From the NCBI GenBank assembly GCA_024233515.1, contig JACKPO010000009.1, forward strand, positions 1 to 64,000: a stretch of 64,000 nucleotides of DNA. Reading direction: 5' to 3'. Below the pieces are notes generated by a model. The model ran no database searches. It was given only the letters and a program-made list of their open reading frames with translations, and was not told the origin of the DNA. Below are positions 26,350 through 35,021 of the stretch, piece by piece. Position 1 is the first letter of the stretch. Every line of letters starts with the position of its first letter. The stretch is from Chlamydiales bacterium (GTDB taxonomy: Bacteria > Chlamydiota > Chlamydiia > Chlamydiales > Simkaniaceae). Made by a program: the position numbers and the translations under genes.

Positions 26350-27201
26350 GTGAACCAAGCTTCTTACATTGTCTTCCGACGTCTGATTGAACGGTCGAAT
26401 AAAACAGGGTTTATACGTTATCTGTCCCCTTTGGAGCAGGAAAAAGTCCAAAGTATTCCTGTTACGAATAGCGATCCCTTCGCCCAAACTTTAACATCAG
26501 CTGATAGGCTAAAGGGAATTCACTATTCGTGGCTCATCACATTTTTAGAGCCCTTTGCGGAGGAGGATAAAAAACTGATCCTCTCTTCTCTAGAAAAAGA
26601 GCAAGCTGAGAAGCTAAAAAAACACTTCAAGATGAAGGAAAAGCCTTCCTCTTTGAAAAAGAAAGGGAAGGATTACCTTACTCAGGCCCTCTATGAGTGG
26701 CTGATTTCTGATCAGAAAGAGTTTCTCCCTATCGAGTTCCTCCCTCAGCACCCTTTAAATTCGCTTCTTCATTTAACCAAGAGAGAACTTCAGACTCTCG
26801 TTGACCATCTTGGCCTTCATGATCTAGCGATCGAGCTGAAACATGTGATCAAAGCTGACCAAATCAAAAAAATTCAAAAAGTTCTCTCGAAAGGAGAACA
26901 AGAATACCTGAAGAAACAAATCAAAAAGAAAGAGCCCATTTCTTTTTCTCGTCTCAACTTAGATGGGTGGAATGGAGACGGGGAAAAACTTAAGGTAATT
27001 CTTCATCATCGAGGTTTTAATCGCCTTGCGAAAGCATTATTCGGGTGTCACCCCTCCCTTCTATGGCATATTTGCCACCGATTGGATACGGGACGAACAA
27101 AAATCTTACGAAAGTTTTTTACCGACATAAAAAATGATGAAGCGCGCGAGGTATTAATCAATCAAACACTAGAGCTCCTTCCTCTAGTGAAAAATGGATA
27201 A
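26350..27201 (+). CDS. CT560-like type III secretion accessory protein (SctK position)
   Basis: 283 residues, cytosolic, mostly helical and lysine-rich (KAEKLKKHFKMKEKPSS-like repeats of K and E). It lies between sctJ and sctL with only 3 and 5 bp gaps, exactly where C. trachomatis has CT560. SctK-type sorting-platform adaptors occupy this place in other systems, so a role linking the ring to SctL is likely, but the sequence similarity is too weak for me to confirm it by eye. No enzymatic motif is visible. Confidence 0.75.
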   Translation: MNQASYIVFRRLIERSNKTGFIRYLSPLEQEKVQSIPVTNSDPFAQTLTSADRLKGIHYSWLITFLEPFAEEDKKLILSSLEKEQAEKLKKHFKMKEKPSSLKKKGKDYLTQALYEWLISDQKEFLPIEFLPQHPLNSLLHLTKRELQTLVDHLGLHDLAIELKHVIKADQIKKIQKVLSKGEQEYLKKQIKKKEPISFSRLNLDGWNGDGEKLKVILHHRGFNRLAKALFGCHPSLLWHICHRLDTGRTKILRKFFTDIKNDEAREVLINQTLELLPLVKNG

Positions 27202-27206
27202 GGTTC

Positions 27207-27833
27207 ATGAGCAAATATTTTTCCTTAATTTATTCTGGGGAAGTTCGACAAGGAACAGATGAAAAAATCATCCCTGCTGATGCTCTCAGCGAGCTACTCA
27301 GCGCCACTGAGGTCTTAAAAAAAGCAAAGGAAGATGTCAAAACCTACCTAGAACAAAACAAAGAAGACTGCAGAAAAGTTCTCGAGGAAGCAAAAGAAGC
27401 TGGCTTTAACGAAGGGCTCGTTAAATTCAACAATCAGATCCTCCATTACGAAGAGCGGATCAAAAAAATGGAGCACGATCTTCAAAAAACAATCCTCCCC
27501 TTGACACTTAAAGCAGCAAAAAAAATCGTCGGAAGAGAACTTGAGCTTAAACCTGAAACGATTGTGGATATCGTCAGACAAACGCTTAAACCCGTGACAC
27601 AAAACCATCACATTAAGATCTTTGTCGCCAAAGAAGATAAAGAGATCTTGGAGAAAAAGAAAAAAGAACTCCGCGAAATTCTTGAGCATGTCCAAACATT
27701 TATCATCGAGGAAAAAGAAGAACTTACGCGTGGGGGTTGTATTATTGAGACCGAAGCTGGTATCATTAACGCTAGTTTAGAAAATCAATGGCGCGCTCTA
27801 GAAGCCGCTTTTGAAGCGTTTATGAAAAAATAA
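27207..27833 (+). CDS. sctL: type III secretion stator protein SctL
   Basis: 208 residues, FliH/YscL-like. A long coiled coil (about residues 30-95, EVLKKAKEDVKTYLEQNKED and following) leads to the conserved globular part: LTLKAAKKIVGRELELKPET, then a GGCIIETEAGIINASLENQW end block that marks the family (xGGCxIETxxGxIDAxLxxQL). It binds and restrains the SctN ATPase at the base of the injectisome. It equals CdsL (CT561). The stop codon overlaps the sctR start by one base (TAATG), so translation is coupled. Confidence 0.92.
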   Translation: MSKYFSLIYSGEVRQGTDEKIIPADALSELLSATEVLKKAKEDVKTYLEQNKEDCRKVLEEAKEAGFNEGLVKFNNQILHYEERIKKMEHDLQKTILPLTLKAAKKIVGRELELKPETIVDIVRQTLKPVTQNHHIKIFVAKEDKEILEKKKKELREILEHVQTFIIEEKEELTRGGCIIETEAGIINASLENQWRALEAAFEAFMKK

Positions 27834-28684
27834 TGAAAAACATTCGACTTCTCTTTCTTTTTATTCTTTTCTCTTTCAGCGCTCAGCCCCTCTTCGCGCA
27901 AGATGAAGGGTTGGGTGATGCGATTGCGAAAATTGCTCAAAATGTTTCTAAAGGAGCAGATCAAGCAACAGATAGCCAGCAATCCGAAGGAGAAGAAGGT
28001 GGAAGTGGTGTAGGAGAGCCAAATGTTGTCACAATGATGGCAGTCATTGCCCTCGTTGCCCTTCTCCCTTTTGCCATTATCCTTCTCACCTCCTTTTTGA
28101 AAATTGTCATTGTTCTTTCGTTATTAAGAAATGCTCTCGGTGTCCAGCAAGCCCCTCCCAACCAGGCTCTTACGGGAATTGCCCTTTTAATGAGTATTTA
28201 TGTGATGTTCCCCACTTGTGTCGCGATGTATGATGCAGGGAGAGATTACATCTCAAAAGATGCCCCAAAAAACCTCTTCTCATCTAGCTCAGCCGTTTAT
28301 ATTTATAATGTCGTCGACAAAACAAAAGAGCCCCTCAAGCAGTTTTTATCACGGAACATGTCGGTGAGTCACCAAAGGAACTTTTATCAGTTGGCCTATC
28401 GTAGTATGCCAAAAGAGTTCCAAAAAGATTTAAAAATGGATGACTTTATCGTCCTTGCTCCCGCTTATATTACATCGCAATTAAAGGGAGCTTTCGAAAT
28501 CGGCGTCTTGATTTACCTCCCCTTCTTTGTCATTGACCTTGTGACGTCGAACATCCTCCTTGCAATGGGGATGATGATGCTCTCCCCTCTAACGATAGCT
28601 CTCCCCCTGAAACTCTTACTGATTGTGATGACAGATGGATGGACCCTCGTGATTCAAGGACTCGTACAAACGTACAGGCAATAG
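27833..28684 (+). CDS. sctR: type III secretion export-gate protein SctR
   Basis: Core of the export gate in the inner membrane. 283 residues: a signal-like N-terminus (LFLFILFSFSAQPLFAQ) and a polar, glycine/glutamate-rich stretch precede the conserved FliP/YscR domain. That domain includes LLPFAIILLTSFLKIVIVLSLLRNALG-type helices, the VQQAPPNQALTGIAL loop and a final helix with GMMMLSPLTIALPLKLLL. The N-terminal extension is normal for chlamydial CdsR (CT562) but absent from many other SctR proteins. It is 9 bp upstream of sctS. Confidence 0.95.
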   Translation: MKNIRLLFLFILFSFSAQPLFAQDEGLGDAIAKIAQNVSKGADQATDSQQSEGEEGGSGVGEPNVVTMMAVIALVALLPFAIILLTSFLKIVIVLSLLRNALGVQQAPPNQALTGIALLMSIYVMFPTCVAMYDAGRDYISKDAPKNLFSSSSAVYIYNVVDKTKEPLKQFLSRNMSVSHQRNFYQLAYRSMPKEFQKDLKMDDFIVLAPAYITSQLKGAFEIGVLIYLPFFVIDLVTSNILLAMGMMMLSPLTIALPLKLLLIVMTDGWTLVIQGLVQTYRQ

Positions 28685-28693
28685 GAGGATTTT

Positions 28694-28960
28694 GTGTACG
28701 ACTCGGAAATATACCAACTCTCCTATCAAGCCCTTCTCCTCATTTTGATTTTATCGGGCCCTCCGATTTTGATTAGTATGGCCTTGGGCCTTTTCGTGGC
28801 TATTTTCCAAGCAGCAACACAAATTCAAGAACAAACCCTTTCCTTCACTGTGAAACTCGTTGCTGTCATTATGACTCTCATCTTTATGGGAGGGTTTTTA
28901 AGCCAACAAATTATGCAATTTGCTAATACCATTTTTCAGAATTTCCCCAAGTGGAGGTAG
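28694..28960 (+). CDS. sctS: type III secretion export-gate protein SctS
   Basis: 88 residues, FliQ/YscS-like, two transmembrane helices (ALLLILILSGPPILISMALG and TVKLVAVIMTLIFMGGFL) with the conserved FQAATQIQEQTLSF loop between them. It starts at GTG 28694, with a perfect AGGAGG 5 bp upstream; no ATG is available. Together with SctR and SctT it builds the helical export gate. Equivalent of CT563. Confidence 0.95.
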   Translation: MYDSEIYQLSYQALLLILILSGPPILISMALGLFVAIFQAATQIQEQTLSFTVKLVAVIMTLIFMGGFLSQQIMQFANTIFQNFPKWR

Positions 28961-28966
28961 AGTCCC

Positions 28967-29800
28967 ATGACTCTTGACTATCTCTCCACATTGCCAAATA
29001 TGACAATTTGGGGAGTTCTCTCTCTGTTTTTTCTCGTATTGATGCGGCTTGCGCCTATTATGGCAATGGCCCCCTTCTTAGGGGCAAAACTAGCTCCGGG
29101 GGTTGCGAAGATGGGACTGGCTATCTTTTTGTCGATTGTGTTTCTCCCCTATCTGATTGTCAATGTGAAAGAGCCCATAACATTCAATAACGCGTTTCTA
29201 CTTTACTCAGCAAAAGAGCTCTTGATTGGGTTTATTCTAGGGTTTTTTGTAACCATCCCTTTCTACATGGTACAAACAAGTGGTATCATTGTCGACTATT
29301 TGCGTGGTGCATCCATCATGCAATCCCAAGACCCTTCCCTGCAAACGCAAGCCTCTCCCATCGGGATTTTTTATAATTACATTCTCATCGTTATTTTTTT
29401 TCAGATCAGTGGCCCCTTCTTATTTTTCGATGCGTTAGTCAAATCCTATGAAATTGTCCCACCTACCGAATATATCAACCCCCTCTTCTTGAGCATGAAA
29501 AGTACCTTTTGGAAAACCTGCTTCGATCTGTTAAATCAGATTGTCTCGATTGCCATCCAACTCTCTGCACCCGCGATTGTAGCAATCTTAATGGCAGAAA
29601 TGTTTTTGGGAATTGCTAACCGATTAGCGCCGCAGGTACAAATCGCCTTCTTAGGAATGTCGATCAAATCTCTTCTTGGCTTAGCTCTTCTTTGGGCCGC
29701 TTGGTATTTCATTCTGAAACAATTCACCAAACAAACCTATGATTGGCTGGGAGTGATTAATAAGATGATCGCCTTCATGAAATATCTAAATGCTTCTTGA
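28967..29800 (+). CDS. sctT: type III secretion export-gate protein SctT
   Basis: 277 residues, FliR/YscT-like, with six or more hydrophobic helices. Conserved parts include MRLAPIMAMAPFLGAKLAPG near the N-terminus, GFILGFFVTIPFYMVQTSG and LMAEMFLGIANRLAPQVQIA. It completes the export gate with SctR and SctS. It starts 6 bp after sctS and ends the operon; equivalent of CT564. In this window a porin-like gene begins only about 50 bp later on the same strand; a weak AACCCT/AGGGTT stem with T6 lies in the gap. Confidence 0.94.
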   Translation: MTLDYLSTLPNMTIWGVLSLFFLVLMRLAPIMAMAPFLGAKLAPGVAKMGLAIFLSIVFLPYLIVNVKEPITFNNAFLLYSAKELLIGFILGFFVTIPFYMVQTSGIIVDYLRGASIMQSQDPSLQTQASPIGIFYNYILIVIFFQISGPFLFFDALVKSYEIVPPTEYINPLFLSMKSTFWKTCFDLLNQIVSIAIQLSAPAIVAILMAEMFLGIANRLAPQVQIAFLGMSIKSLLGLALLWAAWYFILKQFTKQTYDWLGVINKMIAFMKYLNAS

Positions 29801-29853
29801 TTTTTTCTTTGTAACCCTCTAGAGTCCAAATAAAAGGTACCCTAGGGTTTTTT

Positions 29854-30930
29854 ATGAAACGACTCCTTGCTTTATTAGCGCTCAGCATTGCTGGATTTGC
29901 AGTTCAAGTCCCTCCTCATGCTATTCCTGGAAAAATTTATGAAACCTCAACAGAAGTTATTACACCAAGTGCAGGTCCTCGCGTAGACCATGGCATAGAT
30001 GTGTTTATGACAACCGACTTTATCTATTGGACAGCCCGTATGGAGGGGCTAGGTTATGTTCACACAGGAGTTTCTTCTGGAACAACAAATGCTCCTGAAG
30101 GGAAAACCCGCCATCCTGATTGGAGCTGGAGACCTGGGTTTAAAGTGGGTCTAGGATTGAGCATCCCTCATGATGGATGGGATGTTCATGCAGAATATAC
30201 CTGGCTTCATTCAAGTGCATGGGATTCCATGGATAATTACCAACTAGGGGTATCCCCTATTTGGAATATCTCAAATTTAGTCTATTTTGCAAATAGCCAG
30301 TATAATATCCAGTATGCGAAAGCAAATTGGAAACTCTCTTTCAATACCCTCGACTTATCTCTTGGAAGAAATTATTTCATCAGTCGCTATTTGACCCTCC
30401 GTCCTTTTATTGGTTTCAAAGGAGCTTGGCAGAGCCAAGACTATCATGTCACCTATCTTTTTGTTTCTAACGATACTACGTCAATAGGAAAAATGAAAAA
30501 TGACCAATCGTACTGGGGAATTGGTCTACGCTCAGGATTAAATACCGCTTGGCATTTTACACAAACCTGGAGTATTTATGGGAATCTTTCTCTCTCTGCA
30601 TTATGGAGTCAATTTGACATTCACCGAACAGATACGAGAAACGATAGCCGCAACAGTGGAGGAGACAACAGACCTCCCTTGGGTGTGACCATCACAACAT
30701 TTAATACGAAAAACAGTTTCCACACATTGAAAGGAATTCTAGAACTCGGAATTGGAATGCGCGGAGAATGGTGGTTTTATGAAGATCGATACCACTTCTT
30801 GATCCAAGCAGGTTGGGAAGAACAACTTTGGATCAACCATAACCAACTCGTTAAAGCTCTCGCTTCTCAATCTCAACCAGGAGATCTGATCTTGCAAGGA
30901 TTCACGATGAAGATGCGCTTTGACTTCTAG
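29854..30930 (+). CDS. MOMP-like porin, first of the tandem array
   Basis: 358 residues. Signal peptide (LLALLALSIAGFAVQ), then the family hallmark ITPSAGPRVDHGIDVFMTTD and IYW. Barrel strands follow with GHDGWD-like (IPHDGWDVHAEYTWLH), LDLSLGRNYFISRYLTLRPF and the C-terminal LKMRFDF-type end (MKMRFDF). These four signatures are shared with the genes at 33774, 35022 and 36118. Outer membrane porin or structural role is inferred from MOMP families of Simkania-like chlamydiae. Its TAG stop is part of the CTAG that begins a palindromic repeat. Confidence 0.85.
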   Translation: MKRLLALLALSIAGFAVQVPPHAIPGKIYETSTEVITPSAGPRVDHGIDVFMTTDFIYWTARMEGLGYVHTGVSSGTTNAPEGKTRHPDWSWRPGFKVGLGLSIPHDGWDVHAEYTWLHSSAWDSMDNYQLGVSPIWNISNLVYFANSQYNIQYAKANWKLSFNTLDLSLGRNYFISRYLTLRPFIGFKGAWQSQDYHVTYLFVSNDTTSIGKMKNDQSYWGIGLRSGLNTAWHFTQTWSIYGNLSLSALWSQFDIHRTDTRNDSRNSGGDNRPPLGVTITTFNTKNSFHTLKGILELGIGMRGEWWFYEDRYHFLIQAGWEEQLWINHNQLVKALASQSQPGDLILQGFTMKMRFDF

Positions 30931-31097
30931 TACTTTGTTAAAAGAGTTTTTACTGAAATTTGCGCCTAGATTTCGAGCGCAGTTTGCTTCCTCAAAATTG
31001 AGAACATTGTCAATGTGACAAGGCGAAATTTTTTGGAAGGAAAGGGGGCCGAAAAATGGGTCAAATTACTTTAAAAACTTAGTTAACAAAGTACTAG
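30927..31097. repeat. palindromic dispersed repeat, copy with CTAGTACTTTGTTAA arms
   Basis: 171 bp. Arms CTAGTACTTTGTTAA match perfectly for 15 bp and continue imperfectly for about 25 more (AGTTTTTA and AATTTG also pair). The core hairpin, in reverse orientation, is CCTTGTC-ACATT-GACAATGT (31004-31023), at the centre. Read on the minus strand, the flanks of the core match the copy at 32332 (GGC-CCCTTT, TCCAAAAA, CGAAATCTAGGC against CAAAATCTGGGC). CTAG ends both sides. The left end overlaps the stop codon of the porin gene. Confidence 0.9.
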
Positions 31098-31099
31098 TA

Positions 31100-32329
31100 C
31101 ATTGTGTAAAAAATATTTAAAATAATTATTTAATATCGTATACTGTTGTAACAGTTCGTAAATTGATGGAGATGTTATGGCAAGAAAAGTGGAATATAAG
31201 GTTGAACTTACAAATGAAGAGAGGGACTTTCTAGAAAAAAAAACAAAGTCCGGCAAATGGGGAGTAAGAGAAGTAAAGAGGGGGCAAATTTTACTAAAAG
31301 CTGATGAAGGAGAAGATGAAGATAAGATTGCAAAAGAGGTAGGGTGTTGTGTATCAACGGTTAGAAATATTAAGTTAAGATTTGCGAAGGGAGATAGATT
31401 AAAGGCGGTAAAAGAAAGAGAGCGTTCAGGAAGGCCGAGAATAATCGATGGGAAAGTAGAAGCAAAAATGATCTCAATAGCATGTTCAGAAGCTCCAGAA
31501 GGAAGAAAAGATTGGACGGTAAGGTTGATAGCAGACAAGTTGGTAGTCATGGTAGATGAGCTAGAGTCGATATCGTACACAACAGTAGGAAAGGCTTTAA
31601 AAAAAACGAACTTAAACCGTGGTTAAAAAAAGAGTGGAAAATCGCGCCGAAGCAAGACGCAGAATTTGTAGCAAGGATGGAGGACGTGTTAAGCGTTTAC
31701 TTAAGACCTTATGATCCAAGAAAGCCTGTAATAGCTTTTGATGAAAGCAGCAAACAGCAGATACAGAGTGTAATAGAAGGACTACCAGTACGCAAAGGAG
31801 ACGCCGCCAAGTATGACAGTGAGTATAAAAGGAATGGAGTAAGTAACCTCTTTATGATGTTCGAACCATTACGAGGAAAGCGGTACGTGAAGGTAACAAG
31901 CAGCCGGACTGCATTGGATTTTGCACACTGCATAAAAGACCTGGTAGATAAGCACTACAAAGAAGCAGAAAAAATAATAATGGTGATGGACAATTTAAAT
32001 ACCCACAGTATCGCCTCACTTTATAAAGCGTTTCCTCCTGAAGAAGCCTATAGAATAGCGGAGAAGTTAGAAATACATTATACACCGAAACATGGAAGCT
32101 GGTTGAATGTGGCAGAAATAGAATTTAGTGCATTGTCGAAACAATGTCTGAATAGAAGGATAGGAAGCCAGGAGGAGCTAAAAAGAGAAGTAGCAGCGTG
32201 GGAACAAGCGAGGAACGAATCGGAAGTGAAGTGTAGGTGGCAATTTACCAAAGAGCAAGCCCGAACAAAGCTACATAAATTGTATCCTGTGGTGGGAAGA
32301 TAATTATTTTAAAAACTTTTTACACAATG
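31100..32329 (+). mobile_element. IS630-family insertion sequence between two repeats
   Basis: Flanked by TA on both sides (31098-31099, 32330-32331). Terminal inverted repeats of about 30 bp begin CATTGTGTAAAAA and differ at two positions. One transposase in two frames fills the body (1.23 kb). It sits exactly between a CTAG-ended repeat on the left (ends 31097) and another on the right (starts 32332). Not closely related to the IS630 element at 5638. Confidence 0.9.
31177..32303 (+). CDS. IS630-family transposase, two frames joined by -1 frameshift
   Basis: Frame one (31177-31626) holds the helix-turn-helix part (EDKIAKEVGCCVSTVRNIKLRF; VKERERSGRPR). Frame two continues to 32303 with the DDE domain: VIAFDES, IMVMDNLNTHS and PKHGSWLNVAEIEFSAL. 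The frames meet at eight A (31599-31606). A -1 shift there joins GKALKK to NELKPWLKKEWKIAPK, the expected family sequence, and continues through FVARMEDVLSVYLRPYDP. The full product would be about 375 residues. Both halves look intact. Codon use is A-rich, unlike neighbouring genes, as expected for a transferred element. Confidence 0.88.
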
Positions 32330-32331
32330 TA

Positions 32332-32501
32332 CTAGTGTCTAGTCCCAAAAATCCTTCCTCGTTATTACCCCATCTTTTGGCACCCTTTTCTCTCCAAAAA
32401 TCTCCCCTTGTCTCATAGACAATGTTATCGATTTTTGGAGAGTAAATGGTACTCAAAATCTGGGCCAATTCCGTTAAAGGATTTTTGGGACTAGACACTA
32501 G
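32332..32501. repeat. palindromic dispersed repeat, copy with CTAGTGTCTAG arms
   Basis: 170 bp. Perfect 23-bp arms begin CTAGTGTCTAGTCCCAAAAA at 32332 and return at 32479-32501. An inner stem, CTCCAAAAATC / GATTTTTGGAG, surrounds the central hairpin CCTTGTC-TCATA-GACAATGT (32406-32425). The left 52 bp are identical to the repeat inside the NifS-NifU gene (2535-2586). It directly abuts the IS630 element, and the next gene starts about 95 bp later. Confidence 0.92.
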
Positions 32502-32540
32502 GAAAAATGTTTGCTTCAAATTAAATAAATAAGAAAATCT

Positions 32541-32569
32541 TTGCAAAAAAATACCTTTCCAAGTACATT
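32541..32569 (+). promoter_or_regulatory. candidate promoter for the gene at 32597
   Basis: TTGCAA (32541-32546), 17-bp spacer, TACATT (32564-32569). Four of six matches at each box; start of transcription would fall near 32576, about 20 bp before the ATG. Moderate at best. Confidence 0.35.
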
Positions 32570-32596
32570 GTGAGAGAAGATAACTAGGAGAATTTT

Positions 32597-33598
32597 ATGA
32601 AAAAACTCGGTTCTTGTATTGCATTATTAACAGTATTTTCCATTTCAGCTTGGGCGGGTATGGAAGCAAATACTACCCCAGACACTTTAAACACGATGAA
32701 TCCTTGTGATTATAATTCGGGATTTTACTTCAAGGCAACTGGCGCAGGTCTTTTGCCATCAGAAACAGGGATTGGATCTTTCACTGATAGCTGGCAGTAT
32801 GCCTCAGGATCTGGAATTCAGTCATTAAGCAAACCTTCCAAAGCCGATTATAAATTTGCTGGTGGTGGTTTGATTGGATATGATGCTAACTCTGTTTCTA
32901 ATTTTGCAGAAGTAGAGTATTTTTATTTACACAATTCAAAACATAACTATAACGACGCTTCAGGAGGACCGGTCAGCTTTGGTAGTGTCTTTTTTAATCT
33001 AGGAGTACCAATAGCTCCAGGTGGAGTCTTCGTTAGCGACGCGTACGTAAAGTACACAGTTAATCAGGTTGATGGAAGAGTTGGTCATCGTTTTTGTGTG
33101 GCCAAAAATCATCTTGAACTGTCTCCTTCTATAGGGATTCGCTGGGCAGATTTGAAACACGACTTGACCTTTGCAGTTGGACACGTTAGATCATCCTATT
33201 GGGGTGTTGGCCCAACTTTTGGTATCGATGGATTATACACCTTGTACAAAGGACTCAAACTCTATTCCCATTTTGATGCTTCGCTCTTAGTTGGAAGCGT
33301 TAAAGCTAACTCGTTGTTGAACTTCGGTTCGTTAGGCAAATTCAAATCGCCCAGCACTAACCGAGTTGTTCCAGCACTTGGTGCTAAACTAGCCTTAAGA
33401 TATGATTTTATCTTTTCCAATAAGTCATCTCTAAGATTTGAAGCGGGATATCAAGTGAATTCTTATATTGGCGCCTTTGATATGCTGACAGCGTTTACAG
33501 AGATCCCTGCAATAGGCCAAACTCAAAGAATTGCCTCTATTACAACGGATAACTTCTCTTATTCTGGACCATATGGTGCAATAGCGTTTCATATGTAA
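32597..33598 (+). CDS. Legionella-type (Lpg1974-like) outer membrane protein
   Basis: 333 residues; signal peptide (LGSCIALLTVFSISAWA-G) then a beta-barrel pattern. It differs from its MOMP-like neighbours: no TP-AGP motif and a different end (AIAFHM). Features such as NSGFYFKATGAGLLPSETG, LIGYDANSVSNFAEVEYFYLH, VDGRVGHRFCVAKN and LSPSIGIRWADLKHDLTF recall the Lpg1974/major outer membrane protein family of Legionella, which is also found in amoeba-associated chlamydiae. AGGAGA precedes the ATG by 5 bp. A strong terminator follows, so it is likely a single-gene transcript. Confidence 0.72.
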   Translation: MKKLGSCIALLTVFSISAWAGMEANTTPDTLNTMNPCDYNSGFYFKATGAGLLPSETGIGSFTDSWQYASGSGIQSLSKPSKADYKFAGGGLIGYDANSVSNFAEVEYFYLHNSKHNYNDASGGPVSFGSVFFNLGVPIAPGGVFVSDAYVKYTVNQVDGRVGHRFCVAKNHLELSPSIGIRWADLKHDLTFAVGHVRSSYWGVGPTFGIDGLYTLYKGLKLYSHFDASLLVGSVKANSLLNFGSLGKFKSPSTNRVVPALGAKLALRYDFIFSNKSSLRFEAGYQVNSYIGAFDMLTAFTEIPAIGQTQRIASITTDNFSYSGPYGAIAFHM

Positions 33599-33625
33599 GT
33601 AGAAGAACACACCTAACATGAAAAG

Positions 33626-33658
33626 GCCGCTGTTTTACAAAAAACAGCGGCTTTTTTT
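33626..33658 (+). terminator. intrinsic terminator
   Basis: Perfect 11-bp stem GCCGCTGTTTT / AAAACAGCGGC with loop ACAA, followed by seven T. Lies 28 bp after the Lpg1974-like gene. Confidence 0.92.
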
Positions 33659-33773
33659 ATGAAGAGAAAATATTAGCAAAAACAAGAAATTCCTTGCAGA
33701 ATTGGAGCTGAGTAGGTTAAAAAGGAAGCTACTTGACTTACAAATACTTTATCATTTCTATAACAGGGAGAAA

Positions 33774-34913
33774 ATGAACATGGAAATGAAACTCCGAAAA
33801 CTCTTGCCTCTAGTTGGGGCTCTATGCCTAGGGCTGACAAGTACAGCATTTGCGCATAGCAATTACCAAAATGGAAACGGAAGTTCTTCTTACAGTTCAA
33901 GCAGTAGCATGGACTCGAGCTCAAGCCAAGGAACTTATCAACGTGGAACATTCAGAGAAATCACTCCAAATGCGGGACCACGTGTTGCACACGGTGCTGA
34001 CGTCTTCATAACTGCAGACTTCATCTGGTGGAAAGTCTCTGAAGATGGACTCTTTTTTGCTTCATCAGGAGCTGCAAACGATCAAGGAGCTGCTGTTAAA
34101 GGAAAAGCTTCTGCTGTTGGAGAAGATTGGGCTCCAGGATTCAAAGTGGGACTAGGACTTAACCTAGGACATGATGGATGGGACCTCTTCACCCAATATA
34201 CTTGGCTACACGCTTCAAACACTAAAAGCCAGAAAGGTGATTTCCTGTTTATTCCAGAAATCCTCCCTTTTGCTAATGGTCCAAGTGTTTCTGGAACCGA
34301 AGCCAGAGCAAGCTGGAAAACTCACTTCAACGTGATCGACCTTGAGCTTGGAAGAAACTTCTACACAAGCCAATACCTGACTCTAAGACCTTTTTTCGGA
34401 TTAAAGGGAACATGGCAGTCTCATGACTTCTCAAGTACTCTTACTTCATCTGACTTAAAACTTTCAGATAGCAATGCTGATTCGTTCCCAGGGACCGCTG
34501 ATATGAAAAAGAAGTACGACTTCTGGGGTATTGGTGTTCGTGGAGGACTTCAAACTGGTTGGTACTTTACTAAGTGCTGGAGCATCTATGGAAACCTAGC
34601 CCTAACCTCTCTTTGGACAAACTACCACAAGCACACACAAACGCTTGATTTCACCAATTCAACTACAGGTACAACAGCATCAGCTATCAACATTGATAAT
34701 GATGATTCTTATACCTGCCGTTTTGTGTCTGAGCTTGAACTAGGACTCCGATGGGAAACTTGGTTCTATGATGATAACTACCATTTCGCAATCCAAGCGG
34801 GATGGCAGCAACAGAACTGGATTAATTTGTCTAACTTCCATGAAGTCTTAGACAATAACACTTCAGATTTCTCTACACAGGGTCTGAACCTAAAATTCCG
34901 CTTCGACTTCTAA
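33774..34913 (+). CDS. MOMP-like porin with serine-rich N-terminal linker
   Basis: 379 residues. The ATG at 33774 is set by GGGAG 4-5 bp upstream; other ATGs at 33780 and 33786 fit less well. A signal peptide (LLPLVGALCLGLTSTAFA) is followed by a low-complexity serine/glycine segment (SYSSSSSMDSSSSQG) that its paralogues lack. Then the family block ITPNAGPRVAHGADVFITAD and IWWK, GHDGWDLFTQYTWLH, FNVIDLELGRNFYTSQYLTL and the C-terminal LKFRFDF. The serine linker may be surface-exposed or a cleavable extension. A terminator follows, so transcription is probably independent. Confidence 0.85.
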   Translation: MNMEMKLRKLLPLVGALCLGLTSTAFAHSNYQNGNGSSSYSSSSSMDSSSSQGTYQRGTFREITPNAGPRVAHGADVFITADFIWWKVSEDGLFFASSGAANDQGAAVKGKASAVGEDWAPGFKVGLGLNLGHDGWDLFTQYTWLHASNTKSQKGDFLFIPEILPFANGPSVSGTEARASWKTHFNVIDLELGRNFYTSQYLTLRPFFGLKGTWQSHDFSSTLTSSDLKLSDSNADSFPGTADMKKKYDFWGIGVRGGLQTGWYFTKCWSIYGNLALTSLWTNYHKHTQTLDFTNSTTGTTASAINIDNDDSYTCRFVSELELGLRWETWFYDDNYHFAIQAGWQQQNWINLSNFHEVLDNNTSDFSTQGLNLKFRFDF

Positions 34914-34944
34914 TCTAACTGATTAGATTCCAAACGGAAAAAGG

Positions 34945-34971
34945 CGCCAAGCAATTGGCGTCTTTTTTTTT
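34945..34971 (+). terminator. intrinsic terminator
   Basis: Stem CGCCAA / TTGGCG with loop GCAA, followed after TC by nine T. Sits between two MOMP-like genes. Confidence 0.8.
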
Positions 34972-35021
34972 CTTGCCGCAAGGAAAGAAAATCTGCTACA
35001 GAAGAAAGAAAGGGGGAATCC

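Noticed and set aside
29806..29853. Stem AACCCT/AGGGTT with T6 before the first porin gene, a possible terminator of the type III operon
   Set aside because: Six-base stem with a long loop, and the T run overlaps the ribosome site region; too weak to list as a feature.
31004..31023. Similarity of the repeat core (ACATTGTC) to the IS630 terminal sequence (CATTGTGT)
   Set aside because: The overlap is seven bases and the core is internal, not terminal; not enough to claim that the IS mobilises the repeats.
32304..32546. 80-codon minus-strand frame whose peptide matches part of the NifS-NifU protein
   Set aside because: The match is due to the shared dispersed repeat, not to a second protein-coding gene.
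32561..32572. GTACATTGTG upstream of the gene at 32597, like the end of the nearby IS630
   Set aside because: Only 10 bases match and no partner end or TA flank is found; treated as chance, and partly as a possible -10 box.
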